From NCBI RefSeq assembly GCF_900312815.1, contig NZ_OMPE01000006.1, forward strand, positions 248,001 to 312,000: a DNA stretch of 64,000 nt, read 5' to 3'. Of the stretch, positions 42,052 through 51,782 are shown piece after piece. The DNA is from Aquimarina sp. AU474 (lineage in GTDB: Bacteria; Bacteroidota; Bacteroidia; Flavobacteriales; Flavobacteriaceae). A program made the position numbers and the translations under genes. Positions within the stretch are counted from its first letter, which is position 1; every line of letters starts with the position of its first letter. The notes beneath the pieces were generated by a model that saw only the letters and a program-made list of their open reading frames with translations, did no database searches and was not told the DNA's origin.

Positions 42052-42894
42052 ATGAATTACAATTTTTCACCTATTCAAATTGATGACGCGGCTATTAAAG
42101 AAATAACAGATCTTCTATGTGTTACTTTTCCAAAGGCTAAGAAATATACTGAAGACTTTATAAGGTGGCAATATGCTGAGAACCCTATTCATCCTATGTT
42201 GGGATATAATGCATATTTTGATGGAGAACTTGCAGCCCATTATGCACTAATGCCTATAAAAGCTAAGATTTTTGGAAAAGAAGAAAAAGGTCTGCTCTCA
42301 TTGAACACAGCCACGCATCCGAATCATAGAGGGAAAAAACTATTTCCAACGCTTGCCAGTGAAAGCTATACATTGGCTGCGAAGCTGGGTTTTGGTTTTA
42401 TAATAGGAGTGGCTAATGCGCAGAGTACTCCAGGATTTTTGAAGAAACTGGATTTTCAGTTGGTGGGAATGTTAAAAGCTAAACTGGGCTGTGGTAAAAT
42501 TGTGCGTAAAGAAGGAAGTAATGTTTTGGATTACCAAAGGGATTGGGATACCTCTTCTTTAAAATGGCGTTTATCTAACCCTGAATTGCAATATAAAGTT
42601 AGAGATAATAGGGTTTTAGCTGCTACAGATATTTTTGGAATACAAGCCATTTTAAATGATTTTGATAGCCAATATAGTCTCGAGGATAATAAAAACTATT
42701 TAGGCTTTAGACCTATTAAACTTTGGATTGGTATAGATGATACCATTAATTGGAAAAAATCTTTTTATTTTGATATTCCTTTAAAAATGAGGCCTTCTCC
42801 TTTGAATTTAATTTTTAAGGATCTTACATCGCAAAATCGACAATTTAACTTTTCAGGAGTAAAATTTAGCGCACTAGATTTTGATGCTTACTGA
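42052..42894 (+). CDS. GNAT/FemAB-like acetyltransferase of the polysaccharide block
   Basis: The 280-residue protein has a GNAT core at about 50-140: LAAHYALMPI, GLLSLNTATHPNHRGKKLFPTLASESY with the acetyl-CoA loop HRGKKLF, and FIIGVANAQSTPGFLKKLDF. Proteins of this size with this core occur in exopolysaccharide clusters and transfer acyl groups onto sugars. The last 110 residues form a separate, unassigned domain. It is the third gene after the GT2 gene with 37 bases between. Confidence 0.75.
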   Translation: MNYNFSPIQIDDAAIKEITDLLCVTFPKAKKYTEDFIRWQYAENPIHPMLGYNAYFDGELAAHYALMPIKAKIFGKEEKGLLSLNTATHPNHRGKKLFPTLASESYTLAAKLGFGFIIGVANAQSTPGFLKKLDFQLVGMLKAKLGCGKIVRKEGSNVLDYQRDWDTSSLKWRLSNPELQYKVRDNRVLAATDIFGIQAILNDFDSQYSLEDNKNYLGFRPIKLWIGIDDTINWKKSFYFDIPLKMRPSPLNLIFKDLTSQNRQFNFSGVKFSALDFDAY

Positions 42895-42964
42895 TATCAA
42901 AACTATGTTGTAATGAGTATATGATATAGTATGTCTACAGAATAAAAAATTTTATAATTTACTA

Positions 42965-45319
42965 TTAATTGTTGCTTTTTCCTTGAGTTTCTTTTTTCAT
43001 TTTTATTGCCCAATTAAGATTGTTTTTTAGTAATTGGTTATTTGAGTTTATTTTAATACCCTTGTTTCCAACTTCAATAGCTTGGTTCCATTTCTTAAGG
43101 GCATTGTACCCTGTACAAGCATTGTTGTATAGATTATCAGAGTTAGGGAATAAACGTATGCCGTCTTTGGCAACTTTTACACATTGTTCATAAAGTTCAT
43201 AATTGTAATACAAAAGACTTAGACTTAGGTAGTTTGCTTCTGAAGGTTCTTTTGCGATGAGAGTAATGAGATTTTGTAGTTCGGATTGACGAGAAATAAC
43301 ATAATTGAGATTGTTTTGAGCCAATTGAAAATCAGGTTTTAATTCGAGAGCTTTATTACAAGCAATAATGGCATTGTCAAATTCTCCCAAAAGGTTAAGA
43401 GCAGAACAAATATTGTTGTATGCTCTATAGGATTGAGGTTGTATTTTTAACACTTCTTTTGCCGCTTCAATAGATTTGAGGTATTGCTTATTCTGATAAT
43501 ATTTAAAACTTAAATCGAGGTATTCTCCTAGAGCCGAACTATTGGATGTTAGTTTCTTTTCGGATTGATGTAGATCTACATTTTTTGTACTAGCCAATAA
43601 AAATCTTTTAGCCTTTAAATCGTTGTTGTCAATTGCCAAAGTTTCTATAGCAAGTTTCTCTAATTCTTTCCATTCACCAGTAACTGAATAAATTTGGAGC
43701 AAAAGATGTCTTGTGGGGATATGAGAAGGTGATAGTGTTTTTGATATATTCAACTTTTCGATAGCTTCAGCAGTTCTAGAATTTTGAAATAAGAAATTAC
43801 CATAATAATACCATGGCGTATAGTAATTTCCACCATAAGTAATGGCATTTTTGAAGTATTGTTCGGCTTTAGTTAAATTTCCTTGTGCATTATATAAAAT
43901 TCCTAAATTGGTATGTAAATAATGATATCTTGGAGCAAGTTTTAGAGCTCTTGTGAAGTAACCTTCGGCAATATCATATTTACCTTTTGACATTTGAGTT
44001 AACCCGTAATTCATTAAACCACGACCATTTTTAGGATTTTTTATAGTAACATCTTTCCATAATGACTCTTCAGAATCCCACACAATGTTTCTTTGATATG
44101 TTCCTATGCTATACATTAGCAGTAGAATAATAGTACTTGCCATTATATAAATGTTTTTTAGTTCATATCGCTTTTTTAAATATGCTACAAATAGCCATAA
44201 AGAATACCCTACGCTAATAATCAGACCAACATAAGGAAAAAACATACGGTGATCATTCATGACTTCGGCAAGAGGGATAATACTTGAGGTTGGAGCAAGT
44301 GAAATAAAAAACCACAATATGCCAAAACTTATAGGGTAATACTTTTTGTTTTTTGATGAGTATAAAGCGATTATTAAGAGTATTATAATAAAGAGTATTC
44401 CCAACAAAAATTTTAGAGACCAAACTGTTTGTAAAACGACCCAATCTGTATCTGCACTTAACTGAATTGGTAAAAATAAACTTCCAAAATAATAGGAGAT
44501 AGATAAAGGTTGAGTAATTAAATATTCAAATGTTTTAGACGAACCAGTGGTAAAAGATTCTGGTGTCATTGTGTTATGAAAAATGTAAACTACAAAGCAA
44601 AAAACAAATGACAACCATACTTTTTTTATAGTTTGTAGTATTGGAGTAATTGATTTTTTTGAAAAGAGGTCGAAAAAATCGAGATTTTTCTCGAATAAAA
44701 GAACGTATACAAAGAATAATGGGGCAAACATAATAGCTAAAGGTTTTGCTAAAGCTCCTATTAATATAGGTATTAAGTATAAATGATATTTTTGAGCTAT
44801 TGATGAGTATTGGTATAAAACAAATGCCAGTATAACAAAGAAAGTGGATTGTAGGTCAGAGCGTGCAATGATATAATTGACCGTTTCAGCCATTACTGGA
44901 TGTAACATATACCATAATGCAATTGCACCAGATATATAGTAATTATATGGGTTTTCAGTGGATATGTTTAAAATTTTTTTAGTAAAAAAGAAAATTAGAA
45001 TTCCTTGCAAAAGAAAGATTATAAATGTAGTGAGGTGGAAAAAGAAAGGTGTATAATCATTTCCCAACCAATAGTCAAATGCAAGCGAAGTAGTTACAAT
45101 TGGTCTGTAGGTTTGGTTTTGTGGTAAAGAACTTATGGTGCTACCATCAGTAAAGAAACTAACTATATTTTTTAAACTCCTAATGTTAGGATTTTCAGTA
45201 ATGGTATGAAAATCATCAAAATGAAAAGCATTATCAAAATGATTTAGATATGTTACTGTAGTAACAATAATCATTACGATGATGAAGAGTAGGTTTTTAT
45301 TTTTAATAAGTAATTTCAA
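42965..45319 (-). CDS. TMTC-like membrane glycosyltransferase with tetratricopeptide repeats
   Basis: The 784-residue protein has about ten membrane helices in the N-terminal half and the GT-C loop FHFDDFHTITENPN with Asp35-Asp36, then QTYRPIVTTSLAFDYWL, as in PMT and TMTC O-mannosyltransferases, followed by DUF1736-like segments. The C-terminal half carries about eight TPRs (GLMNYGLTQMSKGKYDIAEGYF, HTNLGILYNAQGNLTKAEQYF, AYNNICSALNLLGEFDNAI, TRALKLAPRYHYL). The likely activity is sugar transfer from a polyprenyl donor to protein. It converges with the plus-strand GT2-deacetylase genes. Confidence 0.85.
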   Translation of the reverse strand: MKLLIKNKNLLFIIVMIIVTTVTYLNHFDNAFHFDDFHTITENPNIRSLKNIVSFFTDGSTISSLPQNQTYRPIVTTSLAFDYWLGNDYTPFFFHLTTFIIFLLQGILIFFFTKKILNISTENPYNYYISGAIALWYMLHPVMAETVNYIIARSDLQSTFFVILAFVLYQYSSIAQKYHLYLIPILIGALAKPLAIMFAPLFFVYVLLFEKNLDFFDLFSKKSITPILQTIKKVWLSFVFCFVVYIFHNTMTPESFTTGSSKTFEYLITQPLSISYYFGSLFLPIQLSADTDWVVLQTVWSLKFLLGILFIIILLIIALYSSKNKKYYPISFGILWFFISLAPTSSIIPLAEVMNDHRMFFPYVGLIISVGYSLWLFVAYLKKRYELKNIYIMASTIILLLMYSIGTYQRNIVWDSEESLWKDVTIKNPKNGRGLMNYGLTQMSKGKYDIAEGYFTRALKLAPRYHYLHTNLGILYNAQGNLTKAEQYFKNAITYGGNYYTPWYYYGNFLFQNSRTAEAIEKLNISKTLSPSHIPTRHLLLQIYSVTGEWKELEKLAIETLAIDNNDLKAKRFLLASTKNVDLHQSEKKLTSNSSALGEYLDLSFKYYQNKQYLKSIEAAKEVLKIQPQSYRAYNNICSALNLLGEFDNAIIACNKALELKPDFQLAQNNLNYVISRQSELQNLITLIAKEPSEANYLSLSLLYYNYELYEQCVKVAKDGIRLFPNSDNLYNNACTGYNALKKWNQAIEVGNKGIKINSNNQLLKNNLNWAIKMKKETQGKSNN

Positions 45320-45380
45320 TTTACGAGATCTTTTACGTTATTTAAAATTAATAGTTTTTAAGCAGATTGTAATTACAAAT

Positions 45381-46295
45381 CTAAAAAATAGACAACCCAG
45401 TTAATGTAGTCAATCGCTCTAGCGCATACATACCTAATTCTGAGTTTCCTTTGGGGTTAAGAGGCGGACTCCACACGGTTACAGTGTATTGTCCAGGATG
45501 AATAGCTGCAATGCCACCGCCAACACCACTTTTGCCTGGTAAACCCACTCTAAAACTAAATTCCCCGGCTTCATCATAAAAACCGCAGGTTTGCATAATT
45601 GCATTAATACGTTTTATTTTTCTTGGTGCTAGAACTTGATGACCATCAGAAAGTGTTTTTCCTTGGTTTGCATATATCATAAAAGCTATCGATAATTCTT
45701 CACAAGACATCTCAATCGCACATTGAAATATGTAGAAATCTAAAACAACTTCAATGTCGTTTTTAATATTTCTGAAAGATTTCATTAGATTTAATAAAGC
45801 GGCATTGCGATGACTGTATTTCTTTTCGGATTCATATACTTCGTTATTAATCTTTATGCTATCATTATGTGCTATGCTCTGAATAAAACGTAAAAAATCT
45901 TCTTTAGGATTATCTAACAAAGAAATCAAAATGTCGGATATAACCAATGCTCCGGCATTAATAAAAGGATTTCTAGGAATACCTTGTTCATATTCTAATT
46001 GCACTAATGAATTGAATGGATCACCAGAGGGTTCTACATCTACACGTTCAAATAATTCATCGTCTAGCAAAGACATTGCTTTTGTTAGCGCAAATACCTT
46101 AGAGATACTCTGGATAGAAAAACGTTCGGTACTATCTCCAAAATTATAATGACCAGAATTAATACAATATAAATGAACCCCAAGTTTTTTGGAACTAATT
46201 TTGGATAACTCAGGAATGTAAGAAGCTACTTGACCTGTACTTTGTTTTGCCGTTAACTCTGCTTCAATTTGATTAAGTATTTTCTGATACTCCAT
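45381..46295 (-). CDS. glsA: Glutaminase
   Basis: It hydrolyses glutamine to glutamate and ammonia. The 304 residues match the serine-dependent beta-lactamase-like glutaminase family: nucleophile Ser63 and Lys66 in SIQSISKVF, PFNSLVQLEYEQGIPRNPFINAGAL, and GLPGKSGVGGGIAAI. It follows the pepE gene by 8 bases on the same strand, so the two are cotranscribed. Confidence 0.95.
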   Translation of the reverse strand: MEYQKILNQIEAELTAKQSTGQVASYIPELSKISSKKLGVHLYCINSGHYNFGDSTERFSIQSISKVFALTKAMSLLDDELFERVDVEPSGDPFNSLVQLEYEQGIPRNPFINAGALVISDILISLLDNPKEDFLRFIQSIAHNDSIKINNEVYESEKKYSHRNAALLNLMKSFRNIKNDIEVVLDFYIFQCAIEMSCEELSIAFMIYANQGKTLSDGHQVLAPRKIKRINAIMQTCGFYDEAGEFSFRVGLPGKSGVGGGIAAIHPGQYTVTVWSPPLNPKGNSELGMYALERLTTLTGLSIF

Positions 46296-46303
46296 AGAAT
46301 CAT

Positions 46304-47011
46304 CTAATGTAATTCATTTAAAGAACTTCCTGTTTCAATTTCATAAGGTGTTTTATTAGGCTCAAAAATTCTCGCAGATAAATTTCCTTCTAGAACAATA
46401 TCTTTGTTTTTTATTCTCAACCAACTGCCTTCACGTAAACCGACAACTGGTTGGGGATTTAAGTTGTGGAATTCTTTGATACGCGTTTCTCTAGTTTCTC
46501 CCTTATGTGTAGAACTAGGGTCTGGATCCAAATAATGTGCATTAATGTTGAACGAGAATACGCCTAAGGTTTTAAAACTTTCTGGATAAACAATAGGCAT
46601 ATCATTAGTCGTCTGCATGGTTAAACCGCAAATATTACTACCTGCACTTGTACCCAAATACGGTATACCGGATTGTATTGCCTTTTTTAAAGGTTCGATA
46701 CAATGATTGCGATATAATTGATCAACTAATAAAAAAGTATTACCACCACCAGTATAAATCCCTTGAACATTTTCAAAAGCCTCAGCAATACTGGTAAACA
46801 TATGTACGCTAACTACTTTCTTATTAATTTTTTTGAAAATATTATTGACTCCTATGGTATATTCATCATGAGAAATTCCTCCTGGGCGGGCATAGGGAAT
46901 AAATAATATTTCATCACTATTGCTATACAGTTCTATTAATGTATCTTTCAGGTATTCTAAGGGCTGACTTCCATGGATTGTAGAAGTACTAGCGATTACA
47001 CAATTTATCAT
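46304..47011 (-). CDS. pepE: Peptidase E-like (S51) dipeptidase
   Basis: PepE hydrolyses dipeptides with N-terminal aspartate. The 235-residue protein has the S51 elbow LGTSAGSNICGLTM, the upstream loop YTGGGNTFLLV and the His region DPSSTHKGETRETRI. No signal peptide. Linked to glsA, which suggests a scavenging role for Asp/Gln-type nitrogen sources. Confidence 0.9.
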   Translation of the reverse strand: MINCVIASTSTIHGSQPLEYLKDTLIELYSNSDEILFIPYARPGGISHDEYTIGVNNIFKKINKKVVSVHMFTSIAEAFENVQGIYTGGGNTFLLVDQLYRNHCIEPLKKAIQSGIPYLGTSAGSNICGLTMQTTNDMPIVYPESFKTLGVFSFNINAHYLDPDPSSTHKGETRETRIKEFHNLNPQPVVGLREGSWLRIKNKDIVLEGNLSARIFEPNKTPYEIETGSSLNELH

Positions 47012-47113
47012 TGACTTTTTTGTAAAGATGGTTTAACGTTTTCTTATATTGAAACAGGAAGGGAAGATAAAAAAATGTAGTATCTTAATGAAGAAAAAAT
47101 AACCCAATTTGAC

Positions 47114-47905
47114 ATGAGAATAAAATTATCGATCTTTTTAATTTGTATTGTAGTAAGCCAATCCATTGGCCAGATAACTTCTAGAGTTGTTGTAAATGGA
47201 AAGATTAGTGCTCCTATTGGAGATGATGTAGAAGGAGTAGTTGTTTATAATCGTAGTACTAATAAAGGAACCATTACGAACAAAGGAGGAACTTTTAAAA
47301 TCAATGCAGGAATTAATGATAAAATAGAGATTGTAGCCATGCAATATCAGCATTTTTTGGTATTGATTGATAAAGGGGTCGTAGATAGTAAAAGACTTCA
47401 TGTTTTTTTAAATGAATCTATAAATCAACTCGAAGAAGTTATAGTAACACCATATGATTTATTGGGTAATGTTACGGTTGATGTAAAGAAAATTGGTTTT
47501 AGTGAAAGCGGAATTACCGAAGTTTCTAAAGAGACGGGTACAAAAATTAATGATACGGATTATGATTTTAGACCTGATGAGCTTTCAACGCTAGATAATA
47601 AAGTTTTTCTTGAAGATAGAATGATCAATGGGTTAAATTTTGTGAACTTATTTAAATTGGTATACGATAATAAAAACACATCTAAAAAGAAGAAAAAGAA
47701 TGCCGATATTGATGTGAAAATTCGAAATATGTACAACGATGATTTTTTTAAAAATCATTTGGCCCTAGAAATGGATCAGATTAATGATTTTATTTTTTTT
47801 GCAGAAGATAATGGATTGAGTAACATATATTTTGAAACTGGTAAAGAACTTGATCTTCTTCAGTTCTTAGTATTTCAAAGTAAATTATATCTAGATCAAA
47901 AATAG
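47114..47905 (+). CDS. Secreted CarboxypepD-regulatory-like protein
   Basis: The 263-residue protein has a signal peptide ending SQSIGQ, then a single CarboxypepD_reg-like beta-sandwich at about 25-115 (VNGKISAPIGDDVEGVVVYN...GTITNKGGTFKIN...NDKIEIVAMQYQHFLVLI...LNESINQLEEVIV). This resembles the plug-preceding domain of TonB-dependent receptors, but no receptor barrel follows. The remaining 140 residues are mostly helical with a KKKKKNAD stretch. It is a paralogue of the next gene; the pair flanks a perfect palindrome. Confidence 0.75.
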   Translation: MRIKLSIFLICIVVSQSIGQITSRVVVNGKISAPIGDDVEGVVVYNRSTNKGTITNKGGTFKINAGINDKIEIVAMQYQHFLVLIDKGVVDSKRLHVFLNESINQLEEVIVTPYDLLGNVTVDVKKIGFSESGITEVSKETGTKINDTDYDFRPDELSTLDNKVFLEDRMINGLNFVNLFKLVYDNKNTSKKKKKNADIDVKIRNMYNDDFFKNHLALEMDQINDFIFFAEDNGLSNIYFETGKELDLLQFLVFQSKLYLDQK

Positions 47906-47962
47906 AGAAAGAAATACATTACATCAAATCCAATCTGTAACTGTATTATTTTTTTTGCGTCT

Positions 47963-48008
47963 TTATAAATGACCATATGTATATCGATATACATATGGTC
48001 ATTTATAA
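47963..48008. repeat. 46-bp perfect palindrome between the paralogous genes
   Basis: Two 23-base arms (beginning TTATAAATGACC) meet without spacer at ATCGAT, centred between 47985 and 47986; I checked each of the 23 pairs. It begins 58 bases after the upstream stop and ends 12 bases before the ATG at 48021, so as RNA it would occupy the leader of the next gene. No T-run of terminator type follows the plus strand. Confidence 0.95.
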
Positions 48009-48020
48009 TTAAGAATATAT

Positions 48021-48776
48021 ATGCGTAAGATAATTCTAGCCTTTCTCATCGTTAGCTCGTTTCAGACTTTTGGGCAAACTAAAACCCTTAAAGGAAAAAT
48101 ACTAGCGAAGTCATTAGAAGACTATGCAATAAATATTGTGAATTTCACCAATAAAACAGGAACAACTAATGATCAAAATGGAGTTTTTGAAATACCAGCA
48201 AATGTTGGAGATTCTATTACTTTTTCATCTGTTCAATATGATATAATATCTATTGTCGTTACCCCAAACCATTTTGAAGAAGAGGGAGTGAAAATTATTT
48301 TAAGACCCAAAATACAGCTACTTGATCAAGTAAAAGTAAGTAATATTAAACTTTCTGGAAATCTAGATGATGATGTAGGCAAAGTAGAGCTCAAACCTTT
48401 TGTGGATAATAAGACACTGGGTCTTCCCTTCACCGATAAACCACAACCTACACAAATAGAAAGACGAATATATACGGCTAGATCTGGAATATTAGACTTA
48501 CCTATTAACTATCTTAACGGAAAATTAAAGAGATTAAAACGAATTAAAGCACTTACAGATCTTCAGTACTTAGTTGAGAGAGCAGAAATTACTTTTGATA
48601 CTTCGTTTTTTGTAAACGATTTAGACCTCTCACAAGATTTAATTACTGATTTTATGTATTATTGTGCAGAGGATCAGTATTTTAAAAATCTATTAGAGAA
48701 CTCTAAAAAATTAACACTACTGGAGTTTTTTAAAAAGAAGGTAATATCTTATAAAAAACTTAAAGAAATTGATTAG
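48021..48776 (+). CDS. Secreted CarboxypepD-regulatory-like protein, paralogue of the previous gene
   Basis: The 251-residue protein has the same plan: signal peptide (MRKIILAFLIVSSFQTFGQ), one CarboxypepD_reg-like domain (KTLKGKILAKSLEDYAINIVNFTNKTGTTNDQNGVFEIPANVGDSITFSSVQYD...LRPKIQLLDQVKV) and a helical C-terminal domain with ...DLSQDLITDFMYYCAEDQYFKNLLEN. The ends FMYYCAED...LLEFFKKKVISYKK and the corresponding end of the partner (FIFFAEDNGL...LLQFLVFQSKLYL) can be lined up by eye. Function unknown; a periplasmic or surface role is likely. The start lies just behind the 46-bp palindrome. Confidence 0.75.
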   Translation: MRKIILAFLIVSSFQTFGQTKTLKGKILAKSLEDYAINIVNFTNKTGTTNDQNGVFEIPANVGDSITFSSVQYDIISIVVTPNHFEEEGVKIILRPKIQLLDQVKVSNIKLSGNLDDDVGKVELKPFVDNKTLGLPFTDKPQPTQIERRIYTARSGILDLPINYLNGKLKRLKRIKALTDLQYLVERAEITFDTSFFVNDLDLSQDLITDFMYYCAEDQYFKNLLENSKKLTLLEFFKKKVISYKKLKEID

Positions 48777-48828
48777 TTATTTTAAATACGTTTGTTTTAA
48801 TTACTTTTAACCTTTATAATTTTTTAGA

Positions 48829-49332
48829 ATGAAGAAAGTAGTATTAATAGCATTGATAGGGGTAGTAATCTTAAGTTCTTTTACAGCGCATAAGTTTTAT
48901 GTTAGTGTTATGCAAATAGAATATAATAAAGAAGAACAGTCGTTACAGATAATTTCAAGAGTGTTTATTGATGATTTAGAAGAAGTTTTACGTAAAAGAT
49001 ATGATGATGCTATTCGGTTAGAGGTTAATAAAGAAACTGTTGGGGCAGAGGAGTATATTAAAAAATATTTTGACCAAAAAATTAATTTTTTAATTAATGG
49101 CAAAGAGGCTTCTTTTACATACCTGGGTAAAGAATATGAAGATGATTTAATTATATTTTATCTTGAAATAGAAAATATTAGCTCTTTAGAAAGTTTAGAA
49201 ATTTCAAATCAAATCTTGATGGATCTTTTTGAAGAACAACAGAATATTGTTCACGTTAAAAAAGAAAACAACAGAAAGAGTCTTATCCTAGAGAAAAGAA
49301 GAGATTCTGGGATGTTAAAGTTTAGTGAATAA
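48829..49332 (+). CDS. DUF6702-like protein
   Basis: The 167-residue protein has a signal peptide or N-terminal anchor (VVLIALIGVVILSSFTAH), then HKFYVSVMQIEYNKEEQSLQIISRVFIDDLEEVL, the pattern of flavobacterial DUF6702 proteins. It is predicted to be periplasmic. In several flavobacteria the family lies upstream of M1 peptidase genes, as here (64 bases apart). Function unknown. Confidence 0.75.
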   Translation: MKKVVLIALIGVVILSSFTAHKFYVSVMQIEYNKEEQSLQIISRVFIDDLEEVLRKRYDDAIRLEVNKETVGAEEYIKKYFDQKINFLINGKEASFTYLGKEYEDDLIIFYLEIENISSLESLEISNQILMDLFEEQQNIVHVKKENNRKSLILEKRRDSGMLKFSE

Positions 49333-49396
49333 ATCATTAAGCTTTTAAAAAACGATTATTTTGCAAATCATTATCAATTAACTCAAAATCACTCAG

Positions 49397-51709
49397 ATGA
49401 AAAAAGTACTTTTACTTCTTTTGGCGGCTTTTATGATGTCGGGAACTATGTCATATGCTCAAAACCAAAAGGAGGCTAAAGATGCTCGCGAACTCGGGCA
49501 CACAAATCAAAATAAATTTAAGCAAATGTACGAGGAGTTTTCTACTCCTAACATGTATCGTACTGCTTCTGGGGCCCCAGGTCCAGCATATTATCAGCAA
49601 CAAGCTGATTATAAAATGGACATTGAACTTGACGATAAGAACACAAAAATTACCGGAAAGGAAACCATTACTTATACCAATAATTCACCAGATAATTTAG
49701 AATTTCTTTGGGTTCAATTAGATCAAAATATGAGAGCCAAAGATTCTAAAACTCCATTAATACAAGGAGGAGGAGTCGCTCCGGCAGATCAGCCCGGTGG
49801 TTTTGTGACTAAGTATTTGGGTGAAGCTTTTGATGGAGGTTTCAATATTACTGCGGTAAAAGATGCAAATGGAAAGCCATTAAAACATACGATTAATGCT
49901 ACAATGATGAGAGTAGAGATGCCTAGTGATTTGAAAGCAGGAGAAAAATTTGTGTTCTCTATTGATTGGTGGTACAATATTAATAATCATGTAAATGGTA
50001 GAGGAAGATCTGGATATGAAGAATTTGCAGATGGTAATAGAGCATATGTAATTGCTCAATTTTATCCACGTATGGCAGTCTATAATGATGTAGAAGGATG
50101 GCAAAATCATCAGTTTTGGGGTAGAGGAGAGTTTGCATTACCTTTTGGAAATTTTGAAGTCAACATAACTGTACCAGCAGATCACATTTTGGATGGGACA
50201 GGAGTCTTAGTAAACAGAAAAGAAATGTATACTAAGGAGATGATGAGTCGTTATGAAAAAGCAAAAAAGTCATATGATAAACCTGTTATTATTGTAACTC
50301 AAGAAGAGACTATAGCAAAAGAAAAAACCTTTTCTGAGAATAAGAAAACCTGGAAATTAAAAGCAGAGAACGTTAGAGATTTTGGATTTGCAACATCTAG
50401 AAGGTTTATTTGGGATATGATGGCAGTTAAAATTGGTGGTAAAGATATTATGGCAGTATCGATGTATCCTAAAGAAGGAAACCCTCTTTGGGAAGACTGG
50501 TCTACAAAAGCTGTTGCTAGTACACTAAAATCATATAGTCGTATGACATTTGATTACCCTTATCATAAAGCAATTTCTGTACATGCAAAGAATCAGGGAA
50601 TGGAATACCCTATGATATGCTGGAATTACGGAAGACCAAACCCTGATGGAACATATAGCGATAGAGTGAAATATGGAATGATGAGTGTTATTATTCATGA
50701 GGTTGGACATAACTTTTTTCCAATGATTGTTAATAGTGATGAGCGTCAATGGACATGGATGGATGAAGGTTTAAATACTTTTGTACAATATGTGGCAGAG
50801 CAAGATTTTGCAGAGTGGTATCCAGCTGCGGTAGCTCCTTCAAAAAAATATCCTTCTAGAAGAGGTCCTGCACCAAAAATAGTTCCTTATATGAGTGGAA
50901 ATCAGAATTTTTTATCTCCGATAATGACTCAATCTAATAATATTCATCAATTTGGACCAAATGCATATGCAAAACCTGCTACAGGTTTAAATATCCTAAG
51001 AGAAACGGTGATGGGTAGAGAACTTTTTGATTATTCATTTAGAACGTATTCGCAACGATGGATGTTTAAGCATCCAACTCCTGAAGACTTTTTTAGAACA
51101 ATGGAAGATGCATCGGCAGTAGATTTGGATTGGTTCTGGAGAGGATGGTTCTATACTACAGACTATACGGATATTGGTGTAAAAGATGTTAAGAAATTTG
51201 TAGTTTCTAAAGAACCTACTCAGAAAGCGAAAGCATTTGCTGCTGCCAGAGGAGCAAGAATTGAGGATTTTGGGCCATTAGTGTTTATGGTAGAAGAGGG
51301 TAGTGAAGAATATGCAACTATAAAAAAGAATGGTAATGTTATAGATAATGCTACAACATTGAAAGAGTACCTTATGGATAACTTCTCTATAGGAGAACAA
51401 CAAAAATTAAAAGAACCTAAGTATTTTTATGAAGTTACATTCGAAAAACCAGGAGGTTTAGTAATGCCTTTAATTGTAGAGTATACCTATGAGGATGGTA
51501 GCTCAGAAACTATAAAGTATCCTGCAGAAATATGGCGTAAAAATGATAAAAGTGTAAAAAGAGCCATAGCTTCTGATAAGAGTATCACAAAAATTGTAGT
51601 AGATCCTAATATGGAAACTGCGGATATTGATACATCAAATAATAGTTGGCCACAAAAAAATAAAATTGGAAAATTTGATAAATTTAAAAATAAAGTAAAA
51701 GGTCAATAA
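49397..51709 (+). CDS. Secreted M1-family metallopeptidase
   Basis: A 770-residue secreted zinc aminopeptidase-like protein: signal peptide MKKVLLLLLAAFMMSGTMSYAQ, N-terminal beta domain (DIELDDKNTKITGKETITYTNNS), and the catalytic site HEVGH (His434, Glu435, His438) with third ligand Glu457 in WMDEGLN, exactly 18 residues downstream. The GxMEN exopeptidase motif is not obvious; MEYPMICWNYG takes its place, which is known in this subgroup. It probably trims peptides outside the inner membrane. A terminator follows at 51736-51765. Confidence 0.93.
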   Translation: MKKVLLLLLAAFMMSGTMSYAQNQKEAKDARELGHTNQNKFKQMYEEFSTPNMYRTASGAPGPAYYQQQADYKMDIELDDKNTKITGKETITYTNNSPDNLEFLWVQLDQNMRAKDSKTPLIQGGGVAPADQPGGFVTKYLGEAFDGGFNITAVKDANGKPLKHTINATMMRVEMPSDLKAGEKFVFSIDWWYNINNHVNGRGRSGYEEFADGNRAYVIAQFYPRMAVYNDVEGWQNHQFWGRGEFALPFGNFEVNITVPADHILDGTGVLVNRKEMYTKEMMSRYEKAKKSYDKPVIIVTQEETIAKEKTFSENKKTWKLKAENVRDFGFATSRRFIWDMMAVKIGGKDIMAVSMYPKEGNPLWEDWSTKAVASTLKSYSRMTFDYPYHKAISVHAKNQGMEYPMICWNYGRPNPDGTYSDRVKYGMMSVIIHEVGHNFFPMIVNSDERQWTWMDEGLNTFVQYVAEQDFAEWYPAAVAPSKKYPSRRGPAPKIVPYMSGNQNFLSPIMTQSNNIHQFGPNAYAKPATGLNILRETVMGRELFDYSFRTYSQRWMFKHPTPEDFFRTMEDASAVDLDWFWRGWFYTTDYTDIGVKDVKKFVVSKEPTQKAKAFAAARGARIEDFGPLVFMVEEGSEEYATIKKNGNVIDNATTLKEYLMDNFSIGEQQKLKEPKYFYEVTFEKPGGLVMPLIVEYTYEDGSSETIKYPAEIWRKNDKSVKRAIASDKSITKIVVDPNMETADIDTSNNSWPQKNKIGKFDKFKNKVKGQ

Positions 51710-51735
51710 TTAAGAGCTATAAAATTTTCATAAAC

Positions 51736-51765
51736 AAAGCCATCGATTAGTATTCGATGGCTTTT
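51736..51765 (+). terminator. Terminator after the M1 peptidase gene
   Basis: AAAGCCATCGA and TCGATGGCTTT form an 11-bp stem around a 7-base loop, followed by T-rich DNA. Confidence 0.88.
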
Positions 51766-51782
51766 GTTTTGTGGATAATGCC

